A stretch of 64,000 nt of DNA from Actinophytocola sp044466355 (GCF_044466355.1 NZ_JBITMQ010000001.1:1116001-1180000); one strand, 5' to 3'; counted from the stretch's first letter, positions 27,624-35,660 are shown. Notes: a model not told the origin generated them from the letters alone. Numbers and translations are program-made.

Positions 27624-29012
27624 ATGATTCACCGGAGCATCAGGGCACTGGCCGTAGTGATGCCGATCGCACTCGCGATGACCGCGTGCGGCGGCGATGA
27701 CTCGGGCGGCGGGGACGAAACGCTCCTGGTCTGGACCGTGGAGGACACGGCGGACCGGGTGCGGGCACAGGAGAAGCTGCTCGCGGAGTTCACCGAGAAG
27801 ACCGGGATCGAGACCAAGCTCGTCGCCGTGGCGGAGGGGCAGCTGGCCACCGTGCTGTCGTCGGCGGCGTCGTCCGGGGAGCTGCCGGACGTCATCGGCG
27901 CGCTGTCGCTGCCGATCGTGAACCAGCTGCGCACCGACGACCTGCTGGACACCGACGCCGCCGCCGAGGTCGTCGACGAGCTGGGCACCGACACGTTCGC
28001 CGAGGAGGCGCTCACGCTCACCCGCGACGGCGACACGCAGCTGGCCGTGCCCAGCGACGGCTGGGCACAGCTCCTGTATTACCGCAAGGACCTCTTCGCG
28101 AAGGCCGGGCTCGAACCGCCCACCAGCTACGAAGCCATCCAGGCCGCCGCGGAACGGCTCGACCAGGGCGACGTGGTGGGCATCGCCGCGAGCACCACGC
28201 CCGCCGACGCGTTCACCCACCAGACCTTCGAGCACCTCGCGCTCGCCAACGGCTGTCAACTGGTCGACGACAGCGGCAAGCCGACGCTGGACAGCGACGA
28301 GTGCGTCGAGGCGTTCCGCTTCTACGGGGACCTGATCCGCGAGCACTCCGTCGCGGGCAACCAGGACGTGGACACCACCCGCGCCACCTACTTCTCCGGG
28401 CAGGCCGCGATGGTCATCTGGTCGTCCTTCCTGCTCGACGAGCTGGCCGGGCTGCGCAACGACGCGTTGCCGACCTGTCCGGAATGCAAGGCGGACAAGG
28501 CGTTCCTCGCCAAGAACACCGGTGTGGTCGCGGGGCTGACCGGACCGGACGGGTCGGAGGCGACCACGTTCGGCGAGGTCGTGTCGTTCGCGATCCTGCA
28601 GGAGGCCGCGACCGACCAGGCGAAGCAGCTGGTCACCTACCTGATGGGCGACGGCTACGCGGACTGGCTCGCGGTGGCGCCGGAGGGCAAGGTGCCGGTG
28701 CGCACCGGCACGGCCGACGACCCGCAGGCGTACCTGGAGCAGTGGCGTGGTCTCGACGCCGGCGTGGACACCAAGGCGCCGCTCGCGGAGTTCTACGACC
28801 CGGAGACGCTCAAGGTCGTCGAGGAGAGCCCGGAGACGTTCACCCGCTGGGGCTTCGCCCAGGGCAAGGGCGAGCTGGCGGGCGCGGTCACCGGACAGCT
28901 GGTCGTGCCGAAGGCACTCGCGAACCTGATCAGCGGCGGCGGCGACGCGAAGGCCGCGGCGGATGAGGCCAACGAGCAGACCGCGACGATCGCGGAAGAA
29001 CTCGGCTCGTAG
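27624..29012 (+). CDS. ABC transporter extracellular solute-binding lipoprotein (sugar type)
   Basis: This 462-aa protein has a lipoprotein signal with lipobox MTACGG (Cys about residue 21). The mature part LLVWTVEDTADRVRAQEKLLAEF begins the family-1 sugar-binding fold. ATG 27624 follows AGGAGG (27613-27618). It captures a carbohydrate outside the cell for the two permeases that follow. No ATPase gene is present, as is usual where a shared MsiK-type ATPase serves many sugar systems. It is divergent from the dehydrogenase/isomerase operon, so the substrate is probably oxidised after uptake. Confidence 0.88.
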   Translation: MIHRSIRALAVVMPIALAMTACGGDDSGGGDETLLVWTVEDTADRVRAQEKLLAEFTEKTGIETKLVAVAEGQLATVLSSAASSGELPDVIGALSLPIVNQLRTDDLLDTDAAAEVVDELGTDTFAEEALTLTRDGDTQLAVPSDGWAQLLYYRKDLFAKAGLEPPTSYEAIQAAAERLDQGDVVGIAASTTPADAFTHQTFEHLALANGCQLVDDSGKPTLDSDECVEAFRFYGDLIREHSVAGNQDVDTTRATYFSGQAAMVIWSSFLLDELAGLRNDALPTCPECKADKAFLAKNTGVVAGLTGPDGSEATTFGEVVSFAILQEAATDQAKQLVTYLMGDGYADWLAVAPEGKVPVRTGTADDPQAYLEQWRGLDAGVDTKAPLAEFYDPETLKVVEESPETFTRWGFAQGKGELAGAVTGQLVVPKALANLISGGGDAKAAADEANEQTATIAEELGS

Positions 29013-29016
29013 CACC

Positions 29017-30009
29017 ATGACGCGCACCGAGGATCCCCGGACCGCTCGCCAGGGGGCGGTCCGGGCGCGCGGCCGCACCACGCTCGCCCAGCGAAACGCG
29101 CGGAGCGGCCTGCTGCTGATCTCGCCGACCGTGGTGATCGTGGTGGCGGTCGTGCTGGTGCCGCTGGTGTGGTCGGTGCTGATCGCGTTCCAGCGGGTCC
29201 GGCTGATCAGCGTCGGCCGTACCGGGTTGTTCGAGAACCTGACGGTCGCGAACTTCGCGCGCGTGTTCGGCTCGGACACGTTGTGGGACACGCTGCTCAC
29301 GACCGTCGTCTACACGGCGGGGTCGACGTTCCTCGCGCTGGTGCTCGGGGTGAGCGTCGCGCTCGCGCTGCGGAAACCCTTCTTCGGCAGGGGTTTCGTG
29401 CGTGCCGCGATGCTCATCCCGTACGTCGCGCCGGTCGTGGCCGTGACGTTCGTGTGGAAGGTGCTGCTCAACCCGGAGTTCGGCATCGTGAACAGCTGGG
29501 GGCGGCGGCTGTTCGGCTGGGAGGACCCGGTCGCGTTCCTGTCCCAGGCACGGGGTGAGATCTCGCTGTTCGGGCTGGACGTCCCGGTGCCGACCGCGCT
29601 GCTGACGGTCATCGTGTTCGAGGGCTGGCGGTACTTCCCGTTCGTGTTCCTGTTCGTGCTCGCGCGCCTGCAGGCCGTCCCGGGTGAGCTGGAGGAGGCC
29701 GCGACCATCGACGGCGCCACCCCGTCGCAGCGGTTCCGGCACATCCTGCTGCCCCAGCTGATGCCGATCCTCGCGGTGCTCGTGGTGCTGCGGACCATCT
29801 GGACCTTCAACGAGTTCGACGACATCTTCCTGCTCACCGGCGGTGCCGCGGGCACCGAGGTGGTCAGCATCCGGGTGTACGAACTGCTGACGGTGCAACG
29901 GAACGTCGGCGCTGCCGCCGCGCAGTCGGTGTTCCTCGCCGGTGTCCTCGTGGTCCTGCTCGGCATCTACGTGTGGCTGCTGCGGCGGCGGAACGGGGGC
30001 CAGGCATGA
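29017..30009 (+). CDS. ABC sugar permease, subunit 1
   Basis: This 330-aa inner-membrane permease has six predicted helices. The coupling-helix motif lies at about residues 224-245 (GELEEAATIDGATPSQRFRH), matching the EAA consensus of MalF-type subunits. ATG 29017 lies 4 bp after the binding-protein stop. The N-terminal 35 residues are polar and Arg-rich. It forms a heterodimer with the next gene product and needs an ATPase from elsewhere. Confidence 0.88.
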   Translation: MTRTEDPRTARQGAVRARGRTTLAQRNARSGLLLISPTVVIVVAVVLVPLVWSVLIAFQRVRLISVGRTGLFENLTVANFARVFGSDTLWDTLLTTVVYTAGSTFLALVLGVSVALALRKPFFGRGFVRAAMLIPYVAPVVAVTFVWKVLLNPEFGIVNSWGRRLFGWEDPVAFLSQARGEISLFGLDVPVPTALLTVIVFEGWRYFPFVFLFVLARLQAVPGELEEAATIDGATPSQRFRHILLPQLMPILAVLVVLRTIWTFNEFDDIFLLTGGAAGTEVVSIRVYELLTVQRNVGAAAAQSVFLAGVLVVLLGIYVWLLRRRNGGQA

Positions 30010-30890
30010 GCACGGCGCGGCCGTGGACCAGGGACCGGGTGGAACGCGGGATCTTCGGCGTCCTGCGGTGGGTCGTGATCGTGCTGGCCCTGTTCGCGAC
30101 CCTCGTCCCGTTCTACTACATGCTGATGCTGTCGTTCCGGCCCATCGAGGATCTGCTGTTGCGGCCGGACTCGCTGCTGCCGGACTTCGGCGCGCTCACC
30201 TTCGCGACCTACGAGGAGGTGCTGAGCCCGGTCACCGAGGGCGGGCAGGGGTTCCTGTCGCTGCTCGGCAACAGCGCGATCGTCGCGACGGCGTCGGTGC
30301 TGGTGGCGCTGCTGGTCGCGATCCCGGGCGCGTACGCGGTGAGCCGCCTGGAGTTCTTCGGGCGCAGGCAGGTCAGCGTGCTGTTCCTGATGGTGTACCT
30401 GTTCCCCGCGATCGTGACCGCGATCCCGCTGTTCGTGCTGCTGACGAAGCTGCAGCTGCGGGGCTCGCTCGCGGGGCTGGTGCTGGTCTACATCGCGCAG
30501 ACCGTGCCGGTCGCGATCTACATGCTGCGCAACTACTTCGAGACGATCCCGGAGAGCGTCGAGGAGGCGGGCATGGTCGACGGGCTCACCCGTCTCGGCG
30601 TGATCCGGCGCATCAGCCTGCCGCTCGCCGTGCCGTCCGTGGTGGCCACCGGCATCTTCGTGTTCATGATCGCGTGGAACGAGTTCCTGTTCGCGCTGCT
30701 GTTCCTCGTCGAACGCCGGGACCAGTGGACCGTGTCGCTGGGCCTCGCCCAGCTCTCGGGCACCGTCGAGATCCCGACCACCGTTCTGATGGCCGGGTCC
30801 GTGGTGATCACCGTGCCGATCGTCGTGCTGTTCTTCCTCACCGAACGACTGCTCTCGGAGGGCCTGACCAGCGGCGCTGACAAGGGGTGA
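30006..30890 (+). CDS. ABC sugar permease, subunit 2
   Basis: This 294-aa MalG-type permease has six helices and the EAA loop PESVEEAGMVDGLTRLGVIR near residue 190. Its ATG overlaps the stop of subunit 1 (ATGA), so the two are made in step. It completes the importer that starts at 27624. No transcription regulator of the unit is adjacent on this side; the GntR at 31692 is the nearest candidate. Confidence 0.88.
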   Translation: MSTARPWTRDRVERGIFGVLRWVVIVLALFATLVPFYYMLMLSFRPIEDLLLRPDSLLPDFGALTFATYEEVLSPVTEGGQGFLSLLGNSAIVATASVLVALLVAIPGAYAVSRLEFFGRRQVSVLFLMVYLFPAIVTAIPLFVLLTKLQLRGSLAGLVLVYIAQTVPVAIYMLRNYFETIPESVEEAGMVDGLTRLGVIRRISLPLAVPSVVATGIFVFMIAWNEFLFALLFLVERRDQWTVSLGLAQLSGTVEIPTTVLMAGSVVITVPIVVLFFLTERLLSEGLTSGADKG

Positions 30891-30908
30891 ACGGAGCGTG
30901 GCGGTCCG

Positions 30909-31667
30909 TCACCGTCGCTGGTCGATCTCCGCGACGATCGCGTCGTGACCGGCATCGGCGGCCAGCTGGCGGGGGAGCGCGCCGTTGCGGTCGGCGATCC
31001 GCGGGTCCGCGCCCGCGTCGAGGAGCAGGCCGACGACGGTGACGTGGTCCTGGCCGCCGTCGCCGAGCACGATGGCTTCGAGCAGGGCGGTCCAGCCGAG
31101 GTCGTTGACGTGGTTCACCGGGACGCCCGCGTCGATCAGGATGCCGACGGTCTCGACGTGGCCGTGCTCGCTGGCGGGGATGAGCGCGGTGCCGCCGTAC
31201 CGGTTCGTGCTGGTCACGTCCGCGCCGTGGGCGAGGGTCGCGACGAGGATGTCGTTCAGGCCTTCCGCGCCCGCGTACAGGTAGGCGGAGTCCCGCAGGT
31301 CGTCCTTGGCGTTCGGATCCGCGCCCGCGTCGAGGAGCGCCAGCGCGATCGCCACCCGGTTGGCCTTGGTGGCGGCGACCAGCGGGGTGCGCCCGTCCGC
31401 GTCGCGGCTCTCCAGGTCGGCGCCCGCGGCGATGGCGTCCCGCACCCCCGCCAGGTCGCCCGCCGTGACCGCTGCCACGAGCTTGGCGGTGGCCGCCGGG
31501 TCCGGTGGTCGCGGTGTGGTAGGTGGCGGCGTGGTGGTCATCGGTGTGGTCTCCTTCGTGGTGGTGGACACGGGCGGAGTGGTGCTGTCGACGGGTGCCG
31601 CGCAGGCGGCGACGACGAACGCGAGCGCCGTGACAGGGATCAGCTTATGGTATACCAATTTCCTCAT
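30909..31667 (-). CDS. Ankyrin-repeat lipoprotein
   Basis: This 252-aa protein has a lipobox VAACAAP (Cys about residue 22), a Thr/Pro-rich linker to about residue 60, then five to six ankyrin repeats, for example DADGRTPLVAATKANRVAIA and LGWTALLEAIVLGDG, to the end. It should present a protein-binding surface outside the membrane. The first codons overlap the TGGTATACCA operator (31648-31657), so its expression is probably tied to the divergent GntR gene. The partner protein is unknown. Confidence 0.85.
   Translation of the reverse strand: MRKLVYHKLIPVTALAFVVAACAAPVDSTTPPVSTTTKETTPMTTTPPPTTPRPPDPAATAKLVAAVTAGDLAGVRDAIAAGADLESRDADGRTPLVAATKANRVAIALALLDAGADPNAKDDLRDSAYLYAGAEGLNDILVATLAHGADVTSTNRYGGTALIPASEHGHVETVGILIDAGVPVNHVNDLGWTALLEAIVLGDGGQDHVTVVGLLLDAGADPRIADRNGALPRQLAADAGHDAIVAEIDQRR
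31648..31657. promoter_or_regulatory. GntR-type operator, copy 1
   Basis: The palindrome TGGTATACCA lies 35 bp before the GntR start and inside the first codons of the divergent ankyrin lipoprotein gene. The same core occurs after the GntR gene within a 26-bp perfect palindrome (32355-32380). GntR/FadR-type proteins commonly bind GTATAC-centred palindromes, so autoregulation is likely. Confidence 0.65.
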
Positions 31668-31691
31668 GACTCTCCTGGAGAACGTGAACCG

Positions 31692-32336
31692 ATGACCGAG
31701 GTGGACGACTTCGTGCCGGAGTCCGAGCGGGTCACCCGGCGGCTGCGGGGCGAGATCCTGGACGGCGTGCGTGCCCCGGGGAGCAGGCTCGTGGAACGGG
31801 ACCTGGCGGCCGAGCTGGGCGTGAGCCGGGTGCCGGTGCGCGACGCGCTGCGCGCGCTCGTGGCGGAGGGCCTGGTCACGCCCCGGCCGAGGACGTGGGC
31901 GGTCGTCCGTGAGTTCACCGCGTCCGACGTCGCGGACCTGATGGAGGTGCGGTCGGCGTTCGAGCCGCTGGCGTTCCGGCTCGCGGCGCACCGCCACACC
32001 CGCGACGGCCTGCGGCGGCTGCGTGCCGCACTCGACGAGGAGCTGGCCGCGGCGGCCGACGGCGACGCGGTCCGCGCCCGCCGCGCCGCGGCGGACTTCC
32101 ACGAGGTGGTGACCGCCCTGGCGGCGAACGAGCTGCTCGGCGAGCTGGAACGGACGCTGCGCAGCCGCATGCGCTGGCTGCTCGGCCAGCACGACGACCT
32201 CGTCGCGATCGCCGAGCAGCACCGGGGCCTGTACGCCGCGATCGCGGCGCGCGACGTCGCCCGCGTCGAGCGGCTCGTGGCCGAGCACCTCGCGACCGGC
32301 CACCACCTGGCGGCGGACCGGATCGCGGGCACCTGA
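31692..32336 (+). CDS. GntR-family regulator (FCD/FadR type)
   Basis: In this 214-aa protein an N-terminal winged helix (ERDLAAELGVSRVPVRDALRAL) is followed by the all-helical FCD ligand domain from about residue 80, with the usual metal-site histidine segments (DFHEVVTALAANELL; HRGLYAAI; VAEHLATGHH). It is flanked by two TGGTATACCA operators. The neighbouring nitrilase/deaminase/oxidoreductase operon and the sugar operon are both candidate targets. The ligand is probably a small carboxylic acid, as for most FCD proteins. Confidence 0.88.
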   Translation: MTEVDDFVPESERVTRRLRGEILDGVRAPGSRLVERDLAAELGVSRVPVRDALRALVAEGLVTPRPRTWAVVREFTASDVADLMEVRSAFEPLAFRLAAHRHTRDGLRRLRAALDEELAAAADGDAVRARRAAADFHEVVTALAANELLGELERTLRSRMRWLLGQHDDLVAIAEQHRGLYAAIAARDVARVERLVAEHLATGHHLAADRIAGT

Positions 32337-32354
32337 CTCACACGGCCCACTGTA

Positions 32355-32380
32355 CGCCGATTTGGTATACCAAATCGGCG
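32355..32380. promoter_or_regulatory. GntR-type operator, copy 2 (26-bp perfect palindrome)
   Basis: CGCCGATTTGGTA is followed immediately by its exact reverse complement. The centre is the same TGGTATACCA as at 31648-31657. It lies between the convergent ends of the GntR gene and the nitrilase gene, where it could also act as a terminator. A perfect 26-bp palindrome without a loop fits an operator better than a transcript hairpin. Confidence 0.6.
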
Positions 32381-32387
32381 ACGTGGG

Positions 32388-33287
32388 TCACGTACCGCGG
32401 CGGGCGGCTCGCGTCGTGGTCAGCTGGAACAGGTCGGGGCGCGCGTAGTGGCCCGACACGTCGAGGTCGAGGTACGCGCCGTCCAGCAGAGCCATGTCGA
32501 GGTCGGTCACCAGCACGTCGCGGCGGTCGAACACCGGGCCGGTGAGCGGCGTGCCGAACGGGTCGACCACGCAGCTGCCGCCCCGGATGACCGGCTGCTC
32601 GGCGGGTACCGGGAAGCCCGGCGGATAGTCCGCGGCGACCGCGTACTGGGTCGCCGACAGCACGAAGCAGCGCCCCTCGACGGCGATGTGGCGCATGGTC
32701 GCCGCCCACGTGTCGCGTGCGTCGACGGTCGGCGCGGCCCAGAGCTCCACGCCCTGCCGGTACAGCTCGGCGCGGTAGAGCGGCATGTAGTTCTCCCAGC
32801 AGATCGCCATGCCGACCCGGCCGAGGTCGGTGTCGATCACGGCGACGTCGGACGCGTCGCCCTGGCCCCAGATCAGCCGTTCCGTGCCGGTGGGGACGAG
32901 CTTGCGGTGGTGGCCGAGCAGCGTGCCGTCCGGCGCGATCAGCAGGGCCGAGCAGTACAGGGTGTGCCCGGCCCGCTCGATCACGCCGACCACGACGTGG
33001 GCCCCGTGCGTGGCGACCGCGGTGCGCAGCCGGTCGAGGTCCGCGCCCGGGACGTCGACCGCCGACCCGCGGTAACGGGCGAACAGCGCACGCCCTTCGT
33101 CGGTGCGAGCGCCGACCGTCGCGCCGAAGGTCGCGCCCTTCGGATACCCGCCGACGAACGCCTCGGGGAACACCACCAGCTCGGCGCCCGCCGACACGGC
33201 CTCGGCGAGCAGCGCCTCGAAGCGCGTCAGCGTCTCCGGCGTGTCGAACAGCATCGGCGCGGCCTGCACCACCGCGACCCTCGTCAC
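32388..33287 (-). CDS. Nitrilase (carbon-nitrogen hydrolase family)
   Basis: This 299-aa hydrolase has the catalytic Glu-Lys-Cys triad: Glu42 in VVFPEAFVGGY, Lys129 in HHRKLVPTG and Cys163 in MAICWENYMPL. The CWENYMP context is that of true nitrilases and cyanide hydratases rather than amidases, so it converts a nitrile to an acid and ammonia. Its ATG overlaps the stop of the deaminase gene by 4 bp. The operon order is luciferase-like oxidoreductase, deaminase, nitrilase, which suggests stepwise breakdown of a nitrogenous compound. Confidence 0.88.
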   Translation of the reverse strand: MTRVAVVQAAPMLFDTPETLTRFEALLAEAVSAGAELVVFPEAFVGGYPKGATFGATVGARTDEGRALFARYRGSAVDVPGADLDRLRTAVATHGAHVVVGVIERAGHTLYCSALLIAPDGTLLGHHRKLVPTGTERLIWGQGDASDVAVIDTDLGRVGMAICWENYMPLYRAELYRQGVELWAAPTVDARDTWAATMRHIAVEGRCFVLSATQYAVAADYPPGFPVPAEQPVIRGGSCVVDPFGTPLTGPVFDRRDVLVTDLDMALLDGAYLDLDVSGHYARPDLFQLTTTRAARRGT

Positions 33288-33700
33288 GGGTAGTAGCCCT
33301 CGACCGGGACCTTCGCCTCCTCGTACAGGTGCGGGCCGTCGGACGGTACGGCGGGGAGGTCACTCCCGGTGCGCAGTCCGTTGAGCTGCTCACCGGACAG
33401 GGCGAAGACCACCTGCCCGAGCCCAGAGCGGGCCAGCGCACCCGCGCACATGCCACACGGCTGGCAGCTCGTGTACATGGTGGTCTTCGCCGCCGTCGCG
33501 GGGTCCAGGTGCTGCGCCGCCCAGCGGGCCAGCTTCAGCTCCGGGTGCGCGGTGATGTCGTCGTCGGTGATGGTGGTGTTGCGTTCCTCGACCAGCACCG
33601 TGTCGTCCGGACCGGCGAGCAACGACCCGAACGGCTGGTTGCCCGCCGCCCGCGCTTCGGCGGCCAGCGCGATCGCCCGCCGCAGGTGTTCTGGGTTCAC
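33284..33700 (-). CDS. Cytidine/guanine-type nucleoside or base deaminase
   Basis: This 138-aa zinc hydrolase of the CDA fold has the zinc/catalytic motif AHPELKLARW (His52, Glu54) and TSCQPCGMCAGAL (Cys82 and Cys85 as zinc ligands). Its length fits guanine/cytosine or tRNA-type deaminases. The substrate is probably a free base or related amine. The start is GTG 33700, preceded by AAGGAG; the next gene begins 4 bp inside its end. It lies between a luciferase-like oxidoreductase and a nitrilase, so it may remove an amino group in the same catabolic route. Confidence 0.85.
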   Translation of the reverse strand: MNPEHLRRAIALAAEARAAGNQPFGSLLAGPDDTVLVEERNTTITDDDITAHPELKLARWAAQHLDPATAAKTTMYTSCQPCGMCAGALARSGLGQVVFALSGEQLNGLRTGSDLPAVPSDGPHLYEEAKVPVEGYYP

Positions 33701-34539
33701 CGGATCTCCTTGTCTCGCAACGTCTCCCGGACACCGGCCAGCATGCGCCATGCCCGCTCCGGGTGCAGTGTCTCCTCGGGGTCACCCGAGAACGTGTCGA
33801 GCACGACGGCCTCGGCGCCGTCGGCACGCAGCCGTTCGAGGTCGCCGATCACCTGGTCGAGCGTGCCCTCGCCGAGCCTGCGGTCGGCCACCGGTCCTTC
33901 GGTCAGCCGCAGCAGGATCCGTGGCGCGAGGCGGGGGACCGGGCGGCCCTCGTCGGCGGCGATCTCCTTCAGGCGTGCCAGGGTCGCCTGCCAGTCGTCG
34001 GGTGTCTGGCGCAGCGGGTGCCAGGCGTCGCCGAGCCGGACCACCCGGCGCAGCGCGCCGTCGCTGTGCCCGCCGATCCACACCGGGATGTCCCCGGCGC
34101 GGTAGCCGTCGTCCCGCCACGCCTCGCGGACCGTCGTGATCAGCTCGTCGGTCAGGGCTCCCCGGCGGTGGAACGGGACACCGAGCGCCGCGAACTCCTG
34201 ACGAGCCCACCCGATGCCGACGCCGAGCACGAACCGCCCGCCGCTCAGGTCGTTGAGGTTCGCGGCCATCCTGGCGACGAGCAGCGGGTGCCGGTACGGC
34301 GCGATCAGCACGGTCGTGCCGAGGGTGACCCGCTCGGTGACCCCGGCGAGCCACGACAACGTCGTGAACGGGTCGTAGAAGGGCGCCGGGTACACCGCGG
34401 CCACGTCGGGGGTGATGGCCACGTGGTCGGACACCATGAGCAGGTCGAACCCGAGGCCTTCGACCGTCCGCGCCCAGTCACGCAGCACCTCCGGCCGGGT
34501 CCCGGGCCCGAAGTTCGGGACGTTCACGCCGATCAACAT
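33697..34539 (-). CDS. LLM-class (probable F420-dependent) oxidoreductase
   Basis: This 280-aa luciferase-fold protein shows LIGVNVPNFGPG, MVSDHVAITPDVA, GTTVLIAPYRHPLLVARM and GGRFVLGVGIGW, the pattern of the F420-dependent TIGR03619-type group. It heads the three-gene unit with deaminase and nitrilase (4-bp overlaps throughout). It may open or hydroxylate a heterocycle before deamination. ATG 34539 is chosen; a hairpin with CCGACA/TGTCGG arms lies right at the start and may control it. It is divergent from the Lrp gene, 94 bp away. Confidence 0.82.
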   Translation of the reverse strand: MLIGVNVPNFGPGTRPEVLRDWARTVEGLGFDLLMVSDHVAITPDVAAVYPAPFYDPFTTLSWLAGVTERVTLGTTVLIAPYRHPLLVARMAANLNDLSGGRFVLGVGIGWARQEFAALGVPFHRRGALTDELITTVREAWRDDGYRAGDIPVWIGGHSDGALRRVVRLGDAWHPLRQTPDDWQATLARLKEIAADEGRPVPRLAPRILLRLTEGPVADRRLGEGTLDQVIGDLERLRADGAEAVVLDTFSGDPEETLHPERAWRMLAGVRETLRDKEIR

Positions 34540-34541
34540 GT

Positions 34542-34558
34542 CCGACAGACTATGTCGG
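34542..34558. promoter_or_regulatory. Inverted repeat CCGACA-N5-TGTCGG
   Basis: The 6-bp arms lie just upstream of the LLM start (34539) in the LLM/Lrp divergent region. The short symmetrical site could bind the adjacent Lrp-type regulator or shape the leader. This is a weak call. Confidence 0.35.
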
Positions 34559-34633
34559 CGCACCCTGCCGGATGAAGAGACGATCAACGGCGTTCGGCGG
34601 CGTTCGCCGTGGATCTCCCGGTAGGTTGGCGGA

Positions 34634-35089
34634 ATGACCGAGACCCTTGACGCGACCGACTGGGCCATCCTCGCCGAGCTGCAGACCGACGGCCGCGTGG
34701 CGCTCACGGAGCTGGGGCGGCGGGTCAACCTGAGCGCATCGGCCACCACAGAACGTGTCAAGCGCATGGAGCAGGCCGGGATCATCACGGGCTACCGCGC
34801 CACCGTCGACCTCGACCGGCTGGGGTTCGGCGTGCTCGCGCTGGTGCGGCTGAAGTACCCCGGCAACCAGCACCAGCCGCTGCACCGCCTGCTCGCCGAA
34901 CGCCCGGAGTTCCTGGAGTGCCTGCGCACCACCGGCGAGGACTGCTACACGCTCAAGGTCGTGGCCGCCTCCATGCCGCACCTGGAACAGGTCGTCAACG
35001 AGCTGACCGAACTCGGCACCACCACGACCAACATCGTCTACACGCAGACACTCCCGTTCCGCGGCATCGGCGGACCGCCGCCCGCCTGA
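34634..35089 (+). CDS. Lrp/AsnC-family regulator
   Basis: This 151-aa protein has a helix-turn-helix (ALTELGRRVNLSASATTERVKRMEQAGIITGYRA-type segment at residues 22-55) followed by the RAM ligand-binding sandwich (VLALVRLKYPG; GEDCYTLKVVAASMPHLEQVV). Lrp proteins form octamers and respond to amino acids or related acids. It is divergent from the LLM/deaminase/nitrilase operon, a likely target. A terminator-like site is not seen after the stop; the next promoter begins about 40 bp on. Confidence 0.88.
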   Translation: MTETLDATDWAILAELQTDGRVALTELGRRVNLSASATTERVKRMEQAGIITGYRATVDLDRLGFGVLALVRLKYPGNQHQPLHRLLAERPEFLECLRTTGEDCYTLKVVAASMPHLEQVVNELTELGTTTTNIVYTQTLPFRGIGGPPPA

Positions 35090-35128
35090 GTGTCACAACA
35101 ATTCGCGACCGGTTTCGACATTAAAAGA

Positions 35129-35158
35129 TTGACGTCGGTCGGTCCAGTAGGCGAGTAT
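35129..35158 (+). promoter_or_regulatory. Promoter candidate of the 44-aa gene
   Basis: TTGACG (35129-35134) with GAGTAT (35153-35158) about 18 bp further. It precedes the small lipopeptide gene at 35189 and follows AT-rich sequence (TTAAAAGATT), which is rare in this window. Confidence 0.45.
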
Positions 35159-35188
35159 TGGTGCACAGCAGCGAACAAAGGAGCGGTC

Positions 35189-35323
35189 ATGGCGAGCGGT
35201 TGGAAGCGAGGTGCCTGGTCCCTGGGTGCCGTCGTCGCTGCCGGGTGCGCGTCCGACGGTCGCCGAAAGCGTTCGTACTGGGCCGGAAAAGGCAACGTGA
35301 CCTGCGCGGACTCCCCGCCATGA
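35189..35323 (+). CDS. 44-aa putative lipopeptide, unknown function
   Basis: ATG 35189 is preceded at the right distance by AAAGGAG (35177-35183). The peptide begins MASGWKRGAWSL and contains VVAAGCAS, which fits a lipobox (Cys about residue 20). A basic stretch (DGRRKRS) and a second Cys follow. It has its own promoter-like elements and a strong terminator (35347-35380), so it is probably a real one-gene unit. No family is recognised. It is immediately upstream of the tRNA array, but a link is only positional. Confidence 0.5.
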   Translation: MASGWKRGAWSLGAVVAAGCASDGRRKRSYWAGKGNVTCADSPP

Positions 35324-35346
35324 CGTAACGGTCGTCATGACACGGG

Positions 35347-35380
35347 AGCCGCCCATCGGGAAACCGATCCGGGCGGCTTT
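35347..35380 (+). terminator. Rho-independent terminator
   Basis: AGCCGCCC (35347-35354) pairs with GGGCGGCT (35371-35378), with an inner ATCGG-GAAA-CCGAT hairpin, and is followed by T-rich sequence. It ends the 44-aa gene transcript before the tRNA array. Confidence 0.85.
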
Positions 35381-35414
35381 CTCCATTTCGCGTACCCGGA
35401 AGCACTTTTTTCCT

Positions 35415-35483
35415 ATCGGCGAGCTTCGGAAGCGCGACGGTCTCCAAAACCGTTGGCCGGGGGTTCGACTCCCTCCGCCGGTG
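35415..35483 (+). tRNA. tRNA-Trp-like (anticodon CCA), reduced D arm
   Basis: The acceptor ATCGGCG (35415-35421) pairs with CGCCGGT (35476-35482), with one T-G pair. The anticodon stem ACGGT/ACCGT holds the loop CTCCAAA with CCA at 35444-35446. The T arm is GGGGG-TTCGACT-CCCTC. The D region is only 15 bases and can form just GCTT-CGG-AAGC, without the usual GG of the D loop. It is 69 nt long with no encoded CCA end. Acceptor, anticodon and T arms are sound, so it is a tRNA-derived gene; whether it is charged is uncertain. Confidence 0.6.
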
Positions 35484-35533
35484 CGCGACACCGCCCTTTT
35501 TCGGGCATTGTTCGTTGACAACTGCACAGTCAC

Positions 35534-35606
35534 GCGGTCGTGGTGAACTCGGCGGACACGTCGGTCTTCCAAACCGAAGAAGAGGGTTCGATGCCCTCCG
35601 GCCGCT
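35534..35606 (+). tRNA. tRNA-Gly-like (anticodon TCC) with Leu-like D arm
   Basis: The acceptor GCGGTCG (35534-35540) pairs with CGGCCGC (35599-35605), with one T-G pair. The D arm (TGGTGAACTCGGCGGACAC) has only 3 bp (GTG/CAC) and resembles class II tRNA-Leu. The anticodon stem TCGGT/ACCGA encloses CTTCCAA, anticodon TCC at 35568-35570. The T arm is GAGGG-TTCGATG-CCCTC. It is 73 nt with no encoded CCA. The anticodon says Gly but the body is unusual for it. Confidence 0.65.
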
Positions 35607-35638
35607 CGCGACAACCGGCACCAGCCGGACACGCGACG

Positions 35639-35656
35639 GAACCCCGCGAGGGGTTC
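35639..35656 (+). other. GAACCCC/GGGGTTC hairpin with GCGA loop
   Basis: A 7-bp stem with a GNRA-type tetraloop lies 5 bp before the tRNA-Lys 5' end. It may be a processing signal or spacer structure in the array transcript. Confidence 0.5.
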
Positions 35657-35660
35657 GCTC

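Noticed and set aside
35189..35323. A sixth tRNA gene under the 44-aa ORF
   Set aside because: No T-arm (GTTCGA-type) or acceptor pairing could be found there.
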